Shown here: piece by piece, positions 17,468 to 27,141 of the stretch
Layout: every line of letters begins with the position of its first letter
Position numbering within the stretch: the first letter of the stretch is position 1
NCBI GenBank assembly: GCA_964409905.1
Contig: CAYPET010000005.1
Coordinates: 1 to 64,000, forward strand
Direction: 5' to 3'
Source of the DNA: JAGNRR01 sp964409905
Lineage (GTDB): Bacteria; Bacteroidota; Bacteroidia; Chitinophagales; Chitinophagaceae
Length of the DNA stretch: 64,000 nucleotides
Notes under the pieces: generated by a model
The model's input: the letters and a program-made list of their open reading frames with translations, nothing else
What the model was told of the DNA's origin: nothing
Databases searched by the model: none
Made by a program: the position numbers and the translations under genes

Positions 17468-18287
17468 CTAGTGTATAGATAAAATGTTTCATATTCGAGT
17501 TGATATAAAACGTTTTCTCTATAGCTTTTTTTCGACCTTTCTTTTTGAAATGTATGCGATATAAGTAATTAGGCTGTAAGTATAATGTAGTTTTTGCTCC
17601 TGTTAAATGCCCTGTGCTGCACATTCTCCAATCGGTATACGGCCTTGTGGCGGCATAAAGTGTATATTCAAAATAACCTTCTTTATTCATTAAACTGACT
17701 TTTACAGAAGAGTAGAACTCTTTAAAGAAAATTGCTGCAGGTTTTAGGTAAATGGTTCTGACTATAGGTGGCGTGGTCTCTAACTTAAGTGCATATTTGC
17801 CAGTAGCAAGACTGGACTGAAAAGGTAGATTAATCGGTATGCTATCTTGCCGCATTGAATCAATCAAATATCCAGTTGGATACATTTGTTGGCCATTATT
17901 CTTGGCTTGTAGGTTTATAAAACCTTTTGTATCTCTTATTTCTATCTGGCATACTTTGTTTTTTATAATGTTAATTGTGTCTATCATTAAGGTTCTGTCT
18001 ATGCGCAGTTCATAGTTTTTATCCAGATCGGTTAATTTACCATAACCTGTTACGGTATCTATGGTAATGTAGCTGATTCTGGTAAAACTATCTGCGGCAT
18101 GTTCTTTCAGCACAATATTGTGCTGATAAAAACTACGGTCAAAATAATTTAGTATCCGAATGTATGTTCCACTTGTATCTTTATAATGTATTTTATATTC
18201 TGGTTTCATATAGCTGGGAGCAGTGTTGGGAATAGTGACACTGTAACAGCATAAATTCCAAATGGTAAATAGGGCAATTAACTGCAT
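17439..18287 (-). CDS. Probable exported protein, function unknown
   Basis: The 282-residue product has a short hydrophobic N-terminus (MQLIALFTIWNLCCYSV) that may be a signal peptide or a lipoprotein signal with Cys13 or Cys14. The body is beta-rich and ends with many Lys, Tyr and Phe residues. I recognise no family. It is transcribed on its own, between the dnaK terminator and the nrdJ terminator, with the start 107 bases after the nrdJ stop. Coding is supported by codon use and the lack of a competing frame. Confidence 0.6.
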   Translation of the reverse strand: MQLIALFTIWNLCCYSVTIPNTAPSYMKPEYKIHYKDTSGTYIRILNYFDRSFYQHNIVLKEHAADSFTRISYITIDTVTGYGKLTDLDKNYELRIDRTLMIDTINIIKNKVCQIEIRDTKGFINLQAKNNGQQMYPTGYLIDSMRQDSIPINLPFQSSLATGKYALKLETTPPIVRTIYLKPAAIFFKEFYSSVKVSLMNKEGYFEYTLYAATRPYTDWRMCSTGHLTGAKTTLYLQPNYLYRIHFKKKGRKKAIEKTFYINSNMKHFIYTLEKINRLPSD

Positions 18288-18331
18288 AGACTTTTTCTTT
18301 CACGAAAATTAATCTTTTAAGCCAAAAAGAT

Positions 18332-18367
18332 AAAAAACCCAACGCACTTTCGTTTGTTGGTTTTTTT
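18332..18367 (-). terminator. nrdJ terminator
   Basis: CCAAC (18339-18343) pairs with GTTGG (18356-18360), extended by an A6/T7 pairing with one bulged C. Read on the minus strand it ends in a U-run 30-60 bases after the nrdJ stop. Confidence 0.65.
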
Positions 18368-18393
18368 ATGGGTTATGAAGAAAAAACTACATA

Positions 18394-21300
18394 CTAACTA
18401 CAACCTGTAGTAGTGCCGCAGTTAGGACACATATAACATGTACCATTCCGCATGGTAATGTTGCCGCACTGCTTGCAGGCAGGTGCATCTGCGCTTGTGC
18501 CTAACAATTCTTTTTCACTTCGCTCATTGCTAAATGTTTGTATTCCTACCTTGGCCGTAGCGGCTTTGTCTGTGCTCGGCTGTTTTACAGCGGCCTTTGC
18601 GGCTAAAGCAGTCATGCTTACTTTCTTAGCATCGGTATCCTGTGAGGGTGCATCCCAGCTACTATCGCCTGATTTTGGTGCATCAAGTACGTGTACCAGG
18701 TCTTCGCGGCCTAAATATTCATGGCCCAATGCTCGGAAGATGTAATCTACTATTGATGTGGCATTTTTAATGTTGGGATGTTCTACACGCCCGGCTGGCT
18801 CAAATCGTGTGAAGATGAATTTATCTACAAATTCTTCTAATGGTACACCATATTGCAGCCCAATGCTCACTGATATTGCAAAGCAGTTTAGCAAACTTCG
18901 AATGGTGGCACCTTCTTTACTCATATCGATAAATATTTCACCCAGTGTGCCGTCATTATATTCGCCTGTGCGTAAAAACACTGCTTGTCCGCCAATTTTA
19001 GATTTGATGGTATAGCCGCGTCTTTTGGCAGGTAAAGCCTTACGCTCCACGATAGTTGAAAGTCTGCGCTTTAGCTTTGTGTCTTTACTGGCAGTCATTC
19101 TAGCTTCCAATTCGATAAGTAAATCGTCGGTTGACATTTTTGCCGGGTCGGTAATGAAGGTTTCTTTTGTTACCACTTTTTCGACTATTTTTTCTGCGCT
19201 CGCCTCATTATCATCGGTTTCTTCTTTATCACTTTTGTTGCTCAACGGTTGTGATAATTTAGAGCCATCACGATATAAAGCATTTGCTTTTAATGCTAAC
19301 TCCCAGCTAAGTTTATAGCAATCTTTAATTTCATCTACTGTTGCTTCATTTGGCAGGTTAATTGTTTTTGAAATAGCACCCGAAATAAATGGTTGTACAG
19401 CTCCCATCATTTTTATGTGACCATGTGCATGTATGAAGCGCTCTCCTTTTCGTCCGCATTTGTTGGCGCAATCAAAAATAGGCAAGTGATCATCTTTCAG
19501 GTCAGGAGCGCCCTCCACCATCATTGTACCACACACATAATCATTAGCTGCTAGAATCTCATCACGTTTGAAACCTAGGGCTTGTAATAAGTTGAATTTA
19601 GGGTTGTGATATTCTTCTGGTGCAAAGCCAAGTCTTTTCAGACATTCTTCACCAAGGGTATAGTGGTTGAATACAAAGTCTATATCAAAAGCACTTGCAA
19701 CTGCATTGTCTAGTTTTTCTAGTTCGTCTTTTATGAAACCTTTTTCGCTAAGTGTTTGGTGGTTAATAAAGGGTGCTCCAGCAAATGTTCCATGACCTTT
19801 TGCATAGTTCACTATGTTTTTTACTTCTTTTTCAGAATACCCTAAATTGTGAAGGGCTAAAGGAATAGAGTTATTGATAATTTTGAAATATCCGCCTCCG
19901 CTTAGTTTTTTAAACTTCACTAAAGCAAAGTCAGGCTCTACACCTGTGGTATCGCAGTCCATTACCAATCCGATTGTGCCAGTAGGAGCTATTACGGTTG
20001 TTTGAGCATTTCGATAGCCATATTTTTCACCCATTTGCACTGCATCGTCCCATGCTTTAGTAGCTGACTTTAGCAAATCGTCTGGGCAATGTTTTGCGTC
20101 GATGCCCATAGGTTTTATTTCCAATCCTTCGTATGCATCGCTGGCATCGTATGCAGCCGCACGGTGGTTGCGCATTACGCGGAGCATGTGCTCTCTGTTT
20201 TTCTCAAATTCGGGGAAGGCGCCTAAATGAGCAGCCATTTCGGCTGAAGTTTTGTAAGCCACACCCGTCATGATAGCGGATAAAGCCCCGGCAAATCCTC
20301 GGGCGTCATCACTATCATAAGCTATACCTTTTACCATTAATAAAGAACCAAGGTTAGCAAAGCCAAGCCCCAGCGTACGATAGTCATAGCTTAATTGGGC
20401 AACTTCTTTAGAAGGGAATTGCGCCATGAGTACTGAAATCTCCAGCACAACTGTCCATAGTCTAATGATGTACTCGTAACCTTCTATGTCAAATTCATCT
20501 GTTTCTTCGTTGTACAAGCGACGCAGGTTCATACTGGCGAGGTTGCAGGCAGTATTATCCAGGAACATATATTCGCTACAAGGGTTTGAACCGTTGATGC
20601 GACCACCCTCGGGGCATGTGTGCCATTCGTTTATGGTGGTGTCATATTGTGTACCGGGGTCGGCACAGCGCCATGCCGCGTATGATATTTTATCCCAAAG
20701 TTCTTTAGCAGGTACTTTTTTCATTACGCTACCATCAGTGCGCGCTTTAAGTTCCCAATCTTCGCCCGCTTCTAATTTGCGGAAAAAGTCATTCGGGATA
20801 CGTACTGAGTTATTGGAGTTTTGTCCACTGACTGTGCGGTATGCTTCGCCCTCGTATGAAGAGTCATAACCTGCTGCGATAAGGGCTGCTACCTTCTTTT
20901 CTTCTTCTACTTTCCAATCGATGAATTCAACGATTTCAGGATGATCTAAATCAAGGCATACCATTTTGGCAGCTCGACGTGTGGTGCCGCCACTTTTGAT
21001 TGCACCAGCTGATCGGTCGCCAATTTTCAAGAAACTCATTAGACCACTTGAAGTACCACCACCACTAAGTATTTCGCCTTCACCACGGATGTTGGAGAAG
21101 TTGGTGCCCACTCCTGAACCATATTTGAAAATACGGGCCTCGCTCACCCAAAGGTCCATGATACCGCCACCATTAACTAAATCGTCGTTTACGCTTAGAA
21201 TAAAGCAGGCGTGTGGTTGTGGTCGCTCGTAGGCGTTTTGTGATTTGCACAATTCTCCGGTGTTTTGTTCTACATAGTAGTGCCCTTGGGGTTTACCTGT

Positions 21301-21735
21301 AATGCCATAGGAGTTGTGTAAGCCTGTGTTGAACCATTGTGGCGAGTTTGGTACACAGGTTTGGTTCAGTATAGAGTATACAAGCTCTTCGTAGAAGACT
21401 TTAGCATCTTTTTTTGAAGCAAAGTAGCCATATTTTTCGCCCCACATTCTCCAGCAGTCTGCCATCCGATGGGCCACTTGTTTTATAGATGTTTCGCTAC
21501 CTGTAGTACCATCTTTTTGTGGGACACCCGCTTTTCTAAAATATTTTTGGGCTAAAATGTCGGTGGCTATCTGACTCCAATGCTTTGGAACTTCGACATT
21601 TTTCATTTCAAAAATCACTTCACCATTCGGGTTACGAATGACAGAGGTGCGGTAATCGTACTGAAACTGATCGAATACGTGTGTGTCATCAGAAGTAAAT
21701 TGTCTTTTAAATCGTAGACCTGTGTTTTTTGCCAT
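18394..21735 (-). CDS. nrdJ: Adenosylcobalamin-dependent (class II) ribonucleotide reductase
   Basis: Reduces ribonucleotides to deoxyribonucleotides with a cobalamin-generated radical, independently of oxygen. The 1113-residue protein belongs to the large NrdJ type. Seen are SPQWFNTGL near residue 130, HACFILSVNDDL, the NPCSEYMFLDNTACNLAS motif with the catalytic cysteine, APTGTIGLVMDCDTTGVEPD, and a C-terminal zinc-ribbon-like tail with four cysteine pairs (CKQCGN, CYMCPNCG), which in this family carries reducing thiols. A linker with EKIVEKVVTKE joins the core to the tail. No other RNR genes are in the window. Its promoter region is 318 bases and holds a 20-bp palindrome. Confidence 0.95.
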   Translation of the reverse strand: MAKNTGLRFKRQFTSDDTHVFDQFQYDYRTSVIRNPNGEVIFEMKNVEVPKHWSQIATDILAQKYFRKAGVPQKDGTTGSETSIKQVAHRMADCWRMWGEKYGYFASKKDAKVFYEELVYSILNQTCVPNSPQWFNTGLHNSYGITGKPQGHYYVEQNTGELCKSQNAYERPQPHACFILSVNDDLVNGGGIMDLWVSEARIFKYGSGVGTNFSNIRGEGEILSGGGTSSGLMSFLKIGDRSAGAIKSGGTTRRAAKMVCLDLDHPEIVEFIDWKVEEEKKVAALIAAGYDSSYEGEAYRTVSGQNSNNSVRIPNDFFRKLEAGEDWELKARTDGSVMKKVPAKELWDKISYAAWRCADPGTQYDTTINEWHTCPEGGRINGSNPCSEYMFLDNTACNLASMNLRRLYNEETDEFDIEGYEYIIRLWTVVLEISVLMAQFPSKEVAQLSYDYRTLGLGFANLGSLLMVKGIAYDSDDARGFAGALSAIMTGVAYKTSAEMAAHLGAFPEFEKNREHMLRVMRNHRAAAYDASDAYEGLEIKPMGIDAKHCPDDLLKSATKAWDDAVQMGEKYGYRNAQTTVIAPTGTIGLVMDCDTTGVEPDFALVKFKKLSGGGYFKIINNSIPLALHNLGYSEKEVKNIVNYAKGHGTFAGAPFINHQTLSEKGFIKDELEKLDNAVASAFDIDFVFNHYTLGEECLKRLGFAPEEYHNPKFNLLQALGFKRDEILAANDYVCGTMMVEGAPDLKDDHLPIFDCANKCGRKGERFIHAHGHIKMMGAVQPFISGAISKTINLPNEATVDEIKDCYKLSWELALKANALYRDGSKLSQPLSNKSDKEETDDNEASAEKIVEKVVTKETFITDPAKMSTDDLLIELEARMTASKDTKLKRRLSTIVERKALPAKRRGYTIKSKIGGQAVFLRTGEYNDGTLGEIFIDMSKEGATIRSLLNCFAISVSIGLQYGVPLEEFVDKFIFTRFEPAGRVEHPNIKNATSIVDYIFRALGHEYLGREDLVHVLDAPKSGDSSWDAPSQDTDAKKVSMTALAAKAAVKQPSTDKAATAKVGIQTFSNERSEKELLGTSADAPACKQCGNITMRNGTCYMCPNCGTTTGCS

Positions 21736-22053
21736 AATCTGGTATATGTTTCGTTTTGTTGGTTAACAATAAATATTTTTTGTCTTTTAGAGAGAAATTC
21801 CCCGAGCTATCAAGAATGGTTATTTATGATAGCAATGAATCTTTGACATCAAATTCGTGATTGGAAAATCAGCTCTCTTTCAGTTGCTTAGGCGAATGTA
21901 TTTCACACTACCTAAAATACCATTTGTTAATATACACAGGTGTGTATATAATCGCCATATTTTTTCAAAAGTCAGGAATGCAGTGCTGTATAAGGTTGTG
22001 AATATTTATTCACCTTTTTTGGTGGAAAAAATCAAAAGTTGACAATGTTCATT
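21736..22053. other. 318-base intergenic region upstream of nrdJ
   Basis: No credible gene lies here: a 61-codon plus-strand reading frame has no homologous features. I see no cobalamin-riboswitch-like structure and no exact TAnnTTTG on the minus strand. The notable element is a 20-bp palindrome at 21930-21949. The region also carries the 3' boundary of the upstream DUF389 gene. Confidence 0.6.
21930..21949. promoter_or_regulatory. Palindromic operator candidate upstream of nrdJ
   Basis: ATATACACA (21930-21938), GG, TGTGTATAT (21941-21949): perfect 9-bp arms. It lies about 195 bases upstream of the nrdJ start. Its length and AT-flanked ACAC/GTGT core resemble a dimeric repressor site; the sequence does not fit the NrdR box well. 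Confidence 0.45.
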
Positions 22054-23346
22054 TTATCGTTCTATAAACAATTGTACCGGTTTGTTATTTAAGCGGAGTT
22101 CCAGGTATTTCTGCAGACGATCTTTCTTATCTAGGTTGAAAGATTCGTTTAATTTCAGGTGAAATAAATAAAGTTCGTTTGTGGCGGAGCTATCGGTAAA
22201 GTAATTTGCTCGTTGGATGTAGGCATGTTCCAAACTAGGATATAAGGCTTTGATTTCTTCATACAAACCACCTGCAAATTCCGTTTGACGATCAATGCTA
22301 TCCAGGCGTAATTGCATTGATTGTAATAGATTTTTGTCAATTTCAACCAGGTTATGGTCGATTTCTTGTTTGGTTTCTTTGAGGTATGATAAGCCTTGAT
22401 TTATTTTTAATTCACATTGTTGAATACCATAAATTGGCAACTTGCCTTTTAACATATTTATGGTGGAATCGTTGATGTTTTTACCAATGTAGGAAATCGT
22501 AATGGTGCGATTCACATTGTCAATCTCGGTATTCAATACAACATTATCCTGCAGATTAGTTTCATTTTGTATAAAGCGCAGGGCATTATTCTGAAACCGA
22601 TTTTGTTGAACAATATTGTAGGCGAAATATATACTCGGCAATATAGTAATCAGTGTAATAAAACTGATGATGCGTTTGGAGCGGTGCCTAGTAGCCTCAT
22701 CAGGAAATTGTTTATAGGGTAAATTCAAATATCGTACAGTCAAAAATGATGCCACCGAAATAAACACTGAATTAATGATGTACAAATAAATGGCGCCAAA
22801 CAGAAACTGCATATTCCAATTAGCCAATCCATAGCCTGCCGTACATAGCGGGGGCATCAAGGCTGTGGCAATTGCAACGCCCGGAATTACATTTCCTTTC
22901 TGCGTGCTACAGGCAGCCAGTATGCCAGCCAAGCCGCCAAAAAATGCAATTAATACATCATACAGATTTGGTTGTGTACGAGAGAGTAACTCGGATGAAG
23001 CTTCATTAATTGGAGACAACAAAAAGTAGATAGTAGAGGCGCTCAAGCCTATTAAACCGGCAAATGCATAATTGGTTAGTGATTTTTTAAGTAGGGGCAG
23101 ATCGTTTATAGAAAGACTGTATCCAATACCTATGATTGGACCCATAAGGGGCGAAATTAGCATGGCGCCAATTACTACGGCTGTAGAGTTGACATTTAAA
23201 CCGAGTGATGCAATAACAATTGCAAAAATTAATATCCAAAGATTTGTACCCTGAAAAGGAACAGATTTAGCAATCGTGTCATAAACAATGGCTGGTTTTT
23301 CCTTTTCCCCGTATAGTCTGAATCTCCTTAAAATGGCTTTATTCAC
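22054..23346 (-). CDS. DUF389 (TIGR00341-type) membrane protein
   Basis: A 430-residue integral membrane protein. Residues about 30-225 hold the DUF389 core: WILIFAIVIASLGLNVNSTA, then VVIGAMLISPLMGPIIGIGY, FFGGLAGILAACS and VIPGVAIATALMPPLCTAGY. About six membrane segments are visible, with a last one near FITLITILPSIYFAYNI. The C-terminal 190 residues are soluble and partly coiled coil (NLVEIDKNLLQSMQLRLDSI). The role of DUF389 proteins is unknown. It diverges from fabD. Confidence 0.88.
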   Translation of the reverse strand: MNKAILRRFRLYGEKEKPAIVYDTIAKSVPFQGTNLWILIFAIVIASLGLNVNSTAVVIGAMLISPLMGPIIGIGYSLSINDLPLLKKSLTNYAFAGLIGLSASTIYFLLSPINEASSELLSRTQPNLYDVLIAFFGGLAGILAACSTQKGNVIPGVAIATALMPPLCTAGYGLANWNMQFLFGAIYLYIINSVFISVASFLTVRYLNLPYKQFPDEATRHRSKRIISFITLITILPSIYFAYNIVQQNRFQNNALRFIQNETNLQDNVVLNTEIDNVNRTITISYIGKNINDSTINMLKGKLPIYGIQQCELKINQGLSYLKETKQEIDHNLVEIDKNLLQSMQLRLDSIDRQTEFAGGLYEEIKALYPSLEHAYIQRANYFTDSSATNELYLFHLKLNESFNLDKKDRLQKYLELRLNNKPVQLFIER

Positions 23347-23523
23347 AAGGTCGAAAGTACAAAAAATGCCGCTTGTTTTGACCTTTATAATTGAAGGTTG
23401 GCGATTATTGCAGGATTTACTAAAAAATTAGCTCAGAAATGATATTCATATTAGAGGTCAATGAGCATGCAAACTGGGGATTTTCAATTTCTTCAAATAA
23501 ATTCCTTTACCTACATTAGCAAG

Positions 23524-24402
23524 ATGAAAAAAGCATTTGTTTTCCCTGGTCAGGGAGCTCAGTACCCTGGTATGGGCAAAGAACTTTATGAGTCCAACCC
23601 ACAGGCCAAAGAATATTTTGAAATGGCGAATGAAATATTAGGCTTTTCAATAACGGATATCATGTTTCACGGCTCTGCAGAAGATTTGAAGCAAACCAAG
23701 GTAACGCAACCGGCTATTTTTCTTGATTCTATTATTCAGTATCGTTGCCTTCAGCATGACACGCCTGATATGGCTGCCGGGCATTCCTTGGGCGAGTTTA
23801 CTGCCCTTGTTGCAGCAAATGCTCTTCGCTTTGAGGATGGGCTCCGGCTGGTGAGCGCCCGCGCCAACGCTATGCAGCGGGCATGTGAAGCCAACCCCTC
23901 GACTATGGCTGCTGTGCTTGGTTTGGAGGATCATATTGTAGAGCAAGTCTGCCAAGATATTGAGGCCATTGTGGTGGCAGCCAATTATAACTGTCCAGGT
24001 CAACTGGTAATTTCAGGAAGTAATAAAGGTATTGAAGAGGCATGTATAAAACTTAAAGAGGCCGGTGCAAAAAGAGCCCTACCTCTCCCTGTTGGTGGCG
24101 CTTTTCACTCTCCACTGATGCAGCCGGCACAGGATGAATTGGCGGCAGCTATTAAACAAACACCATTTCATACACCCGACTTCCCAATTTATCAAAATGT
24201 CATTGCCAGAGCCGTTCAAGATGCTGATGAAATTATGGCTAACCTCAATGCACAACTTACCGGCCCCGTAAAATGGACACAAAGTGTACAGGCCATGGTG
24301 GTAGATGGGGCAACTGTTTTTGTAGAGTGTGGACCCGGAAAAGTGCTCAGCGGCTTGATTAAAAAGATTCATAGCGAAGCAGAAACTATTCAATTGCAAT
24401 AA
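23524..24402 (+). CDS. fabD: Malonyl-CoA:ACP transacylase
   Basis: Transfers malonyl from CoA to acyl carrier protein to supply fatty-acid chain extension. From the ATG at 23524 (MKKAFVFPGQGAQYPGMG) the protein is 292 residues, typical for FabD. The catalytic serine is in GHSLGEFTAL and the His in GAFHSPLMQPA; QGAQ forms the oxyanion loop. An in-frame start at 23461 would add 21 unrelated residues and is rejected, because a -7-like TACATTAG lies just upstream of 23524. A DNA-binding-like HhH gene follows 3 bases after the stop. Confidence 0.96.
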   Translation: MKKAFVFPGQGAQYPGMGKELYESNPQAKEYFEMANEILGFSITDIMFHGSAEDLKQTKVTQPAIFLDSIIQYRCLQHDTPDMAAGHSLGEFTALVAANALRFEDGLRLVSARANAMQRACEANPSTMAAVLGLEDHIVEQVCQDIEAIVVAANYNCPGQLVISGSNKGIEEACIKLKEAGAKRALPLPVGGAFHSPLMQPAQDELAAAIKQTPFHTPDFPIYQNVIARAVQDADEIMANLNAQLTGPVKWTQSVQAMVVDGATVFVECGPGKVLSGLIKKIHSEAETIQLQ

Positions 24403-24405
24403 TGC

Positions 24406-25287
24406 ATGCGGCACGACCTGCGAGACTATTTTCAATTTTCTGTTTCACAAACGCGAGCCATTTTAGTTTTAAGCGTTTTATGCGCATTGGGAGGGGCTCT
24501 GTATTTTAGCCTGCCATTGTGGTTAAAACCAAATGCAACCATACCCGAAAATGATGCACAGGTTGAAGAAATTTTGGCTCGTATTTATGTTGATACCGCT
24601 TATCGGCAACAAGAATTTCCTCCGCAAAAATTAACTCCTTTCAGGTTTGACCCAAATACTTTATCTGAACAAGGATTTAGTAAATTGGGTCTACGTCCAC
24701 GGTTGGTCAAAACCATACTAAATTATCGCAGTAAAGGTGGGACATTTAATAAACCTACAGACTTTAAGAAAATATGGGGGTTGCACGAGGATGAATATCG
24801 GCAGTTGGCATCTTTTATAGATATTTCCAATACAACAAAATGGAGCGAGAATACAACTTCATCATCTGGAGCACAAAAGCGATTTATCATTGAAATTAAC
24901 ACAGCAACTGAAGAAGAATTTATAAGGTTGAATGGAATTGGTGAAAAGCTGGCCGCGAATATCCTAAACTACAGAAAACAGTTGGGTGGTTTTTATAATA
25001 TCAAACAACTCAACGAAGTATTTGGCATCCGGCCCGAAACATTTGAAACAATTAAGCCCCATCTTCATTGCAACCCAAAACAGATTCGGCAGATAAACAT
25101 TAATACCGCTACATTGAGCGAATTACGTTTGCACCCATACCTCAGGCAACAAGACATTGCCTTGGAAATTACCCGATTTCGAAAGGCGCAAGATTATGAA
25201 ATTAAAGCCATAGCTGATTTGAAAAATGTAGTTGGGATGACAGACGAAATTTATGACAAGATTGTTCCATACCTAGGTTTGCAGTAA
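24406..25287 (+). CDS. Helix-hairpin-helix protein, ComEA-like repeats
   Basis: A 293-residue protein with an N-terminal membrane segment (about residues 16-37, ILVLSVLCALGGALYFSLPL) and three HhH units outside it: FSKLGLRPRLVKTILNYRSK, NTATEEEFIRLNGIGEKLAA and NTATLSELRLHPYLRQQDIA, each followed by a Gly/Arg-rich turn and YRK-type helix. HhH modules of this kind bind DNA non-specifically, and ComEA homologues act in DNA uptake, but the role in Bacteroidota is unproven. It follows fabD by 3 bases, so it is probably cotranscribed with it. Confidence 0.8.
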   Translation: MRHDLRDYFQFSVSQTRAILVLSVLCALGGALYFSLPLWLKPNATIPENDAQVEEILARIYVDTAYRQQEFPPQKLTPFRFDPNTLSEQGFSKLGLRPRLVKTILNYRSKGGTFNKPTDFKKIWGLHEDEYRQLASFIDISNTTKWSENTTSSSGAQKRFIIEINTATEEEFIRLNGIGEKLAANILNYRKQLGGFYNIKQLNEVFGIRPETFETIKPHLHCNPKQIRQININTATLSELRLHPYLRQQDIALEITRFRKAQDYEIKAIADLKNVVGMTDEIYDKIVPYLGLQ

Positions 25288-25292
25288 ATTTG
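25285..25292 (+). promoter_or_regulatory. Promoter of the acyl-CoA dehydrogenase gene
   Basis: TAAATTTG matches TAnnTTTG exactly, with a TTG at 25262-25264, a 20-bp spacer. The -7 ends 6 bases before the ATG at 25299, predicting a leaderless mRNA. Confidence 0.6.
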
Positions 25293-25298
25293 CCAACT

Positions 25299-26438
25299 AT
25301 GAATTTTCAGAGCACTGAAATGCAAATTGAGATTGCCGAAATGGTGCGCTCTTTTGCTGAAAAAAATATTCGTCCACAAATGATGGAATGGGACGAGAAC
25401 CAGATTTTTCCGGTAGAATTGTTTCATGAAATGGGCAAGCTAGGTTTGATGGGCATCCTTATTCCGCAGGAATTAGGAGGGGCTGGTTTGACATATTTTG
25501 AGTATGTAACTATAGTATCAGAAATTGCTAAGGTCTGTGGGTCTATCGGGTTATCTGTTGCTGCGCATAATTCGCTATGTACAAATCATTTATACAAATT
25601 TGGCAATGATGCGCAACGCAAAAAATACATACCCAAGTTGGCAAGTGGCGAATGGATAGGTGCCTGGGGGCTTACAGAAGCAAATACAGGAAGCGACGCC
25701 GGCAATATGCAATGTACTGCAACGCGTGATGGTAATGATTGGGTGATTAATGGAACCAAAAACTGGATTACCCATGGCAAGAGTGGGGATGTGGCTGTAG
25801 TACTGTGCAGAACAGGTGAGCCACGGGAGCGTAATAATGCAACCGCTTTTATTATCGAACGCGGGGATGCAGGCTTTAGCGCAGGTAAAAAAGAAAATAA
25901 ATTAGGCATGCGTGCCAGCGAAACCACGGAGTTGATATTTGATAATTGCCGAATTTCTGATGATAGGAGACTTGGAGAAGTGGGGGATGGCTTTAAGCAA
26001 GCAATGAAAATTCTGGACGGTGGCCGAATTTCTATTGCTGCACTGGCCTTGGGCATTGCCAAAGGAGCTTATGAGGCCTCTGTAAAATACTCACAGGAGC
26101 GCCAACAGTTTGATCAGCCTATTAGTAATTTTCAGGCCATTCAATGGAAACTGGCTGATATGGCAACCGAAATTGAAGCCGCAGAGTTGTTGATTTATCA
26201 AGCTTGTGATTTGATAAACAGAGGTGAAAAAGTGACCGAAAAAAGTGCCATGGCAAAATATTATGCATCCGAAGTATCGGTTCGTTGTGCCACAGAGGGC
26301 GTCCAAATATTTAGTGGCTACGGCTATACCAAGGACTTTCCGGTTGAGAAATTTTATAGAGATTGTAAACTATGCACGATAGGCGAAGGAACGAGTGAAA
26401 TCCAAAAACTAGTTATCGCACGCGAACTGTTGAAATAA
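25299..26438 (+). CDS. Acyl-CoA dehydrogenase
   Basis: A FAD enzyme that introduces the alpha-beta double bond in an acyl-CoA. The 379-residue length is normal. Visible are LGLMGILIPQELGGAGL, the FAD/substrate block AWGLTEANTGSDAG, WVINGTKNWITHG, RMASETTE-like MRASETTELIFDN, the RQQFDQPISNFQAIQ motif, and IGEGTSEIQKLVIAREL at the C-terminus; the catalytic Glu is expected in that last segment. The ATG at 25299 is chosen over a TTG at 25290 because a full -7 element overlaps the upstream start. Chain-length preference cannot be inferred. Confidence 0.94.
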   Translation: MNFQSTEMQIEIAEMVRSFAEKNIRPQMMEWDENQIFPVELFHEMGKLGLMGILIPQELGGAGLTYFEYVTIVSEIAKVCGSIGLSVAAHNSLCTNHLYKFGNDAQRKKYIPKLASGEWIGAWGLTEANTGSDAGNMQCTATRDGNDWVINGTKNWITHGKSGDVAVVLCRTGEPRERNNATAFIIERGDAGFSAGKKENKLGMRASETTELIFDNCRISDDRRLGEVGDGFKQAMKILDGGRISIAALALGIAKGAYEASVKYSQERQQFDQPISNFQAIQWKLADMATEIEAAELLIYQACDLINRGEKVTEKSAMAKYYASEVSVRCATEGVQIFSGYGYTKDFPVEKFYRDCKLCTIGEGTSEIQKLVIARELLK

Positions 26439-26505
26439 ACAATTTTGTTACATTTAACGCAATGCTGTTTTTCTTCTTGGTAATTTTAGCGAAAAGTATA
26501 ATTTT

Positions 26506-27126
26506 ATGAAGTCTCTTACCCTCACCATTTTAGTTACGCTGTTGTTTAGTTTGTCTTGCTTAGCAGATAATGGTTTGGGATTGGCGGAGAATTATGGTAT
26601 TGGAAAAGGCAGACGTTCAACCTTTGACAAGTCAAAAATATTGGTGGGCGGCGGCTTGGGTGGTGGAAGTTTGCAAGGGGGCTTTATTTTTAATGTCACG
26701 CCCAGCATTGGATATGCTTTTACAGATCGATTCCATGCTGGTATTAATTTGGGATATTTTTACTCGCAGCAAGAAATTCCTTACACCGGTGGTAGCTATG
26801 AAAAATTTAAAAATCGCGTTTTATCAAGTTCGCTTTACGCTCGAGTATTTCCTTTAGATGTCATCTTCCTTCAAGTGATGCCAGAATTGAATTTTGTTAC
26901 AACAAAATATGAGTATTACTATGCGTTGAATAATGATTTGCAGAAGGAAACGCGACATACAACCATTCCCGCATTTTTGGTAGGTGGAGGTTATGCGCAG
27001 CGCTTAGGTGGAAATTCATACATGATGATATCCGTGATGTATGACATTGTTCAGAATCCTAATTCTCCCTACTATCGCCAACCAGTATTTGGTGGCGGCT
27101 TGGCTTTAGGGCTCTTTGGTAATTAG
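26506..27126 (+). CDS. Exported beta-barrel-like protein, first of a tandem pair
   Basis: A 206-residue protein with a signal peptide (hydrophobic stretch about 5-19, cleavage after SCLA). The mature part has alternating aromatic and glycine residues typical of small 8-strand outer-membrane barrels, and a terminal Phe-rich end (LALGLFGN). It shares with the next gene the block YDIxQxxxSPYxxxPxFxGG and the same length and order of strands, so the two are paralogues. No function is recognised. Confidence 0.75.
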   Translation: MKSLTLTILVTLLFSLSCLADNGLGLAENYGIGKGRRSTFDKSKILVGGGLGGGSLQGGFIFNVTPSIGYAFTDRFHAGINLGYFYSQQEIPYTGGSYEKFKNRVLSSSLYARVFPLDVIFLQVMPELNFVTTKYEYYYALNNDLQKETRHTTIPAFLVGGGYAQRLGGNSYMMISVMYDIVQNPNSPYYRQPVFGGGLALGLFGN

Positions 27127-27141
27127 ATGTATATTTAGGGC

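Noticed and set aside
21930..21949. NrdR box at the palindrome
   Set aside because: The known NrdR box has a different core (ACACnATATnTnGTGT-type); the arms here do not match.
21857..22042. A 61-codon frame in the nrdJ upstream region
   Set aside because: Short, no family features and overlaps the palindrome; treated as non-coding.
22054..23346. DUF389 protein as an ion channel or transporter of known type
   Set aside because: The family has no established substrate, so only the family name is given.
23461..23523. Longer N-terminus of FabD
   Set aside because: The extra 21 residues are not in the family and a -7-like TACATTAG lies between the two starts.
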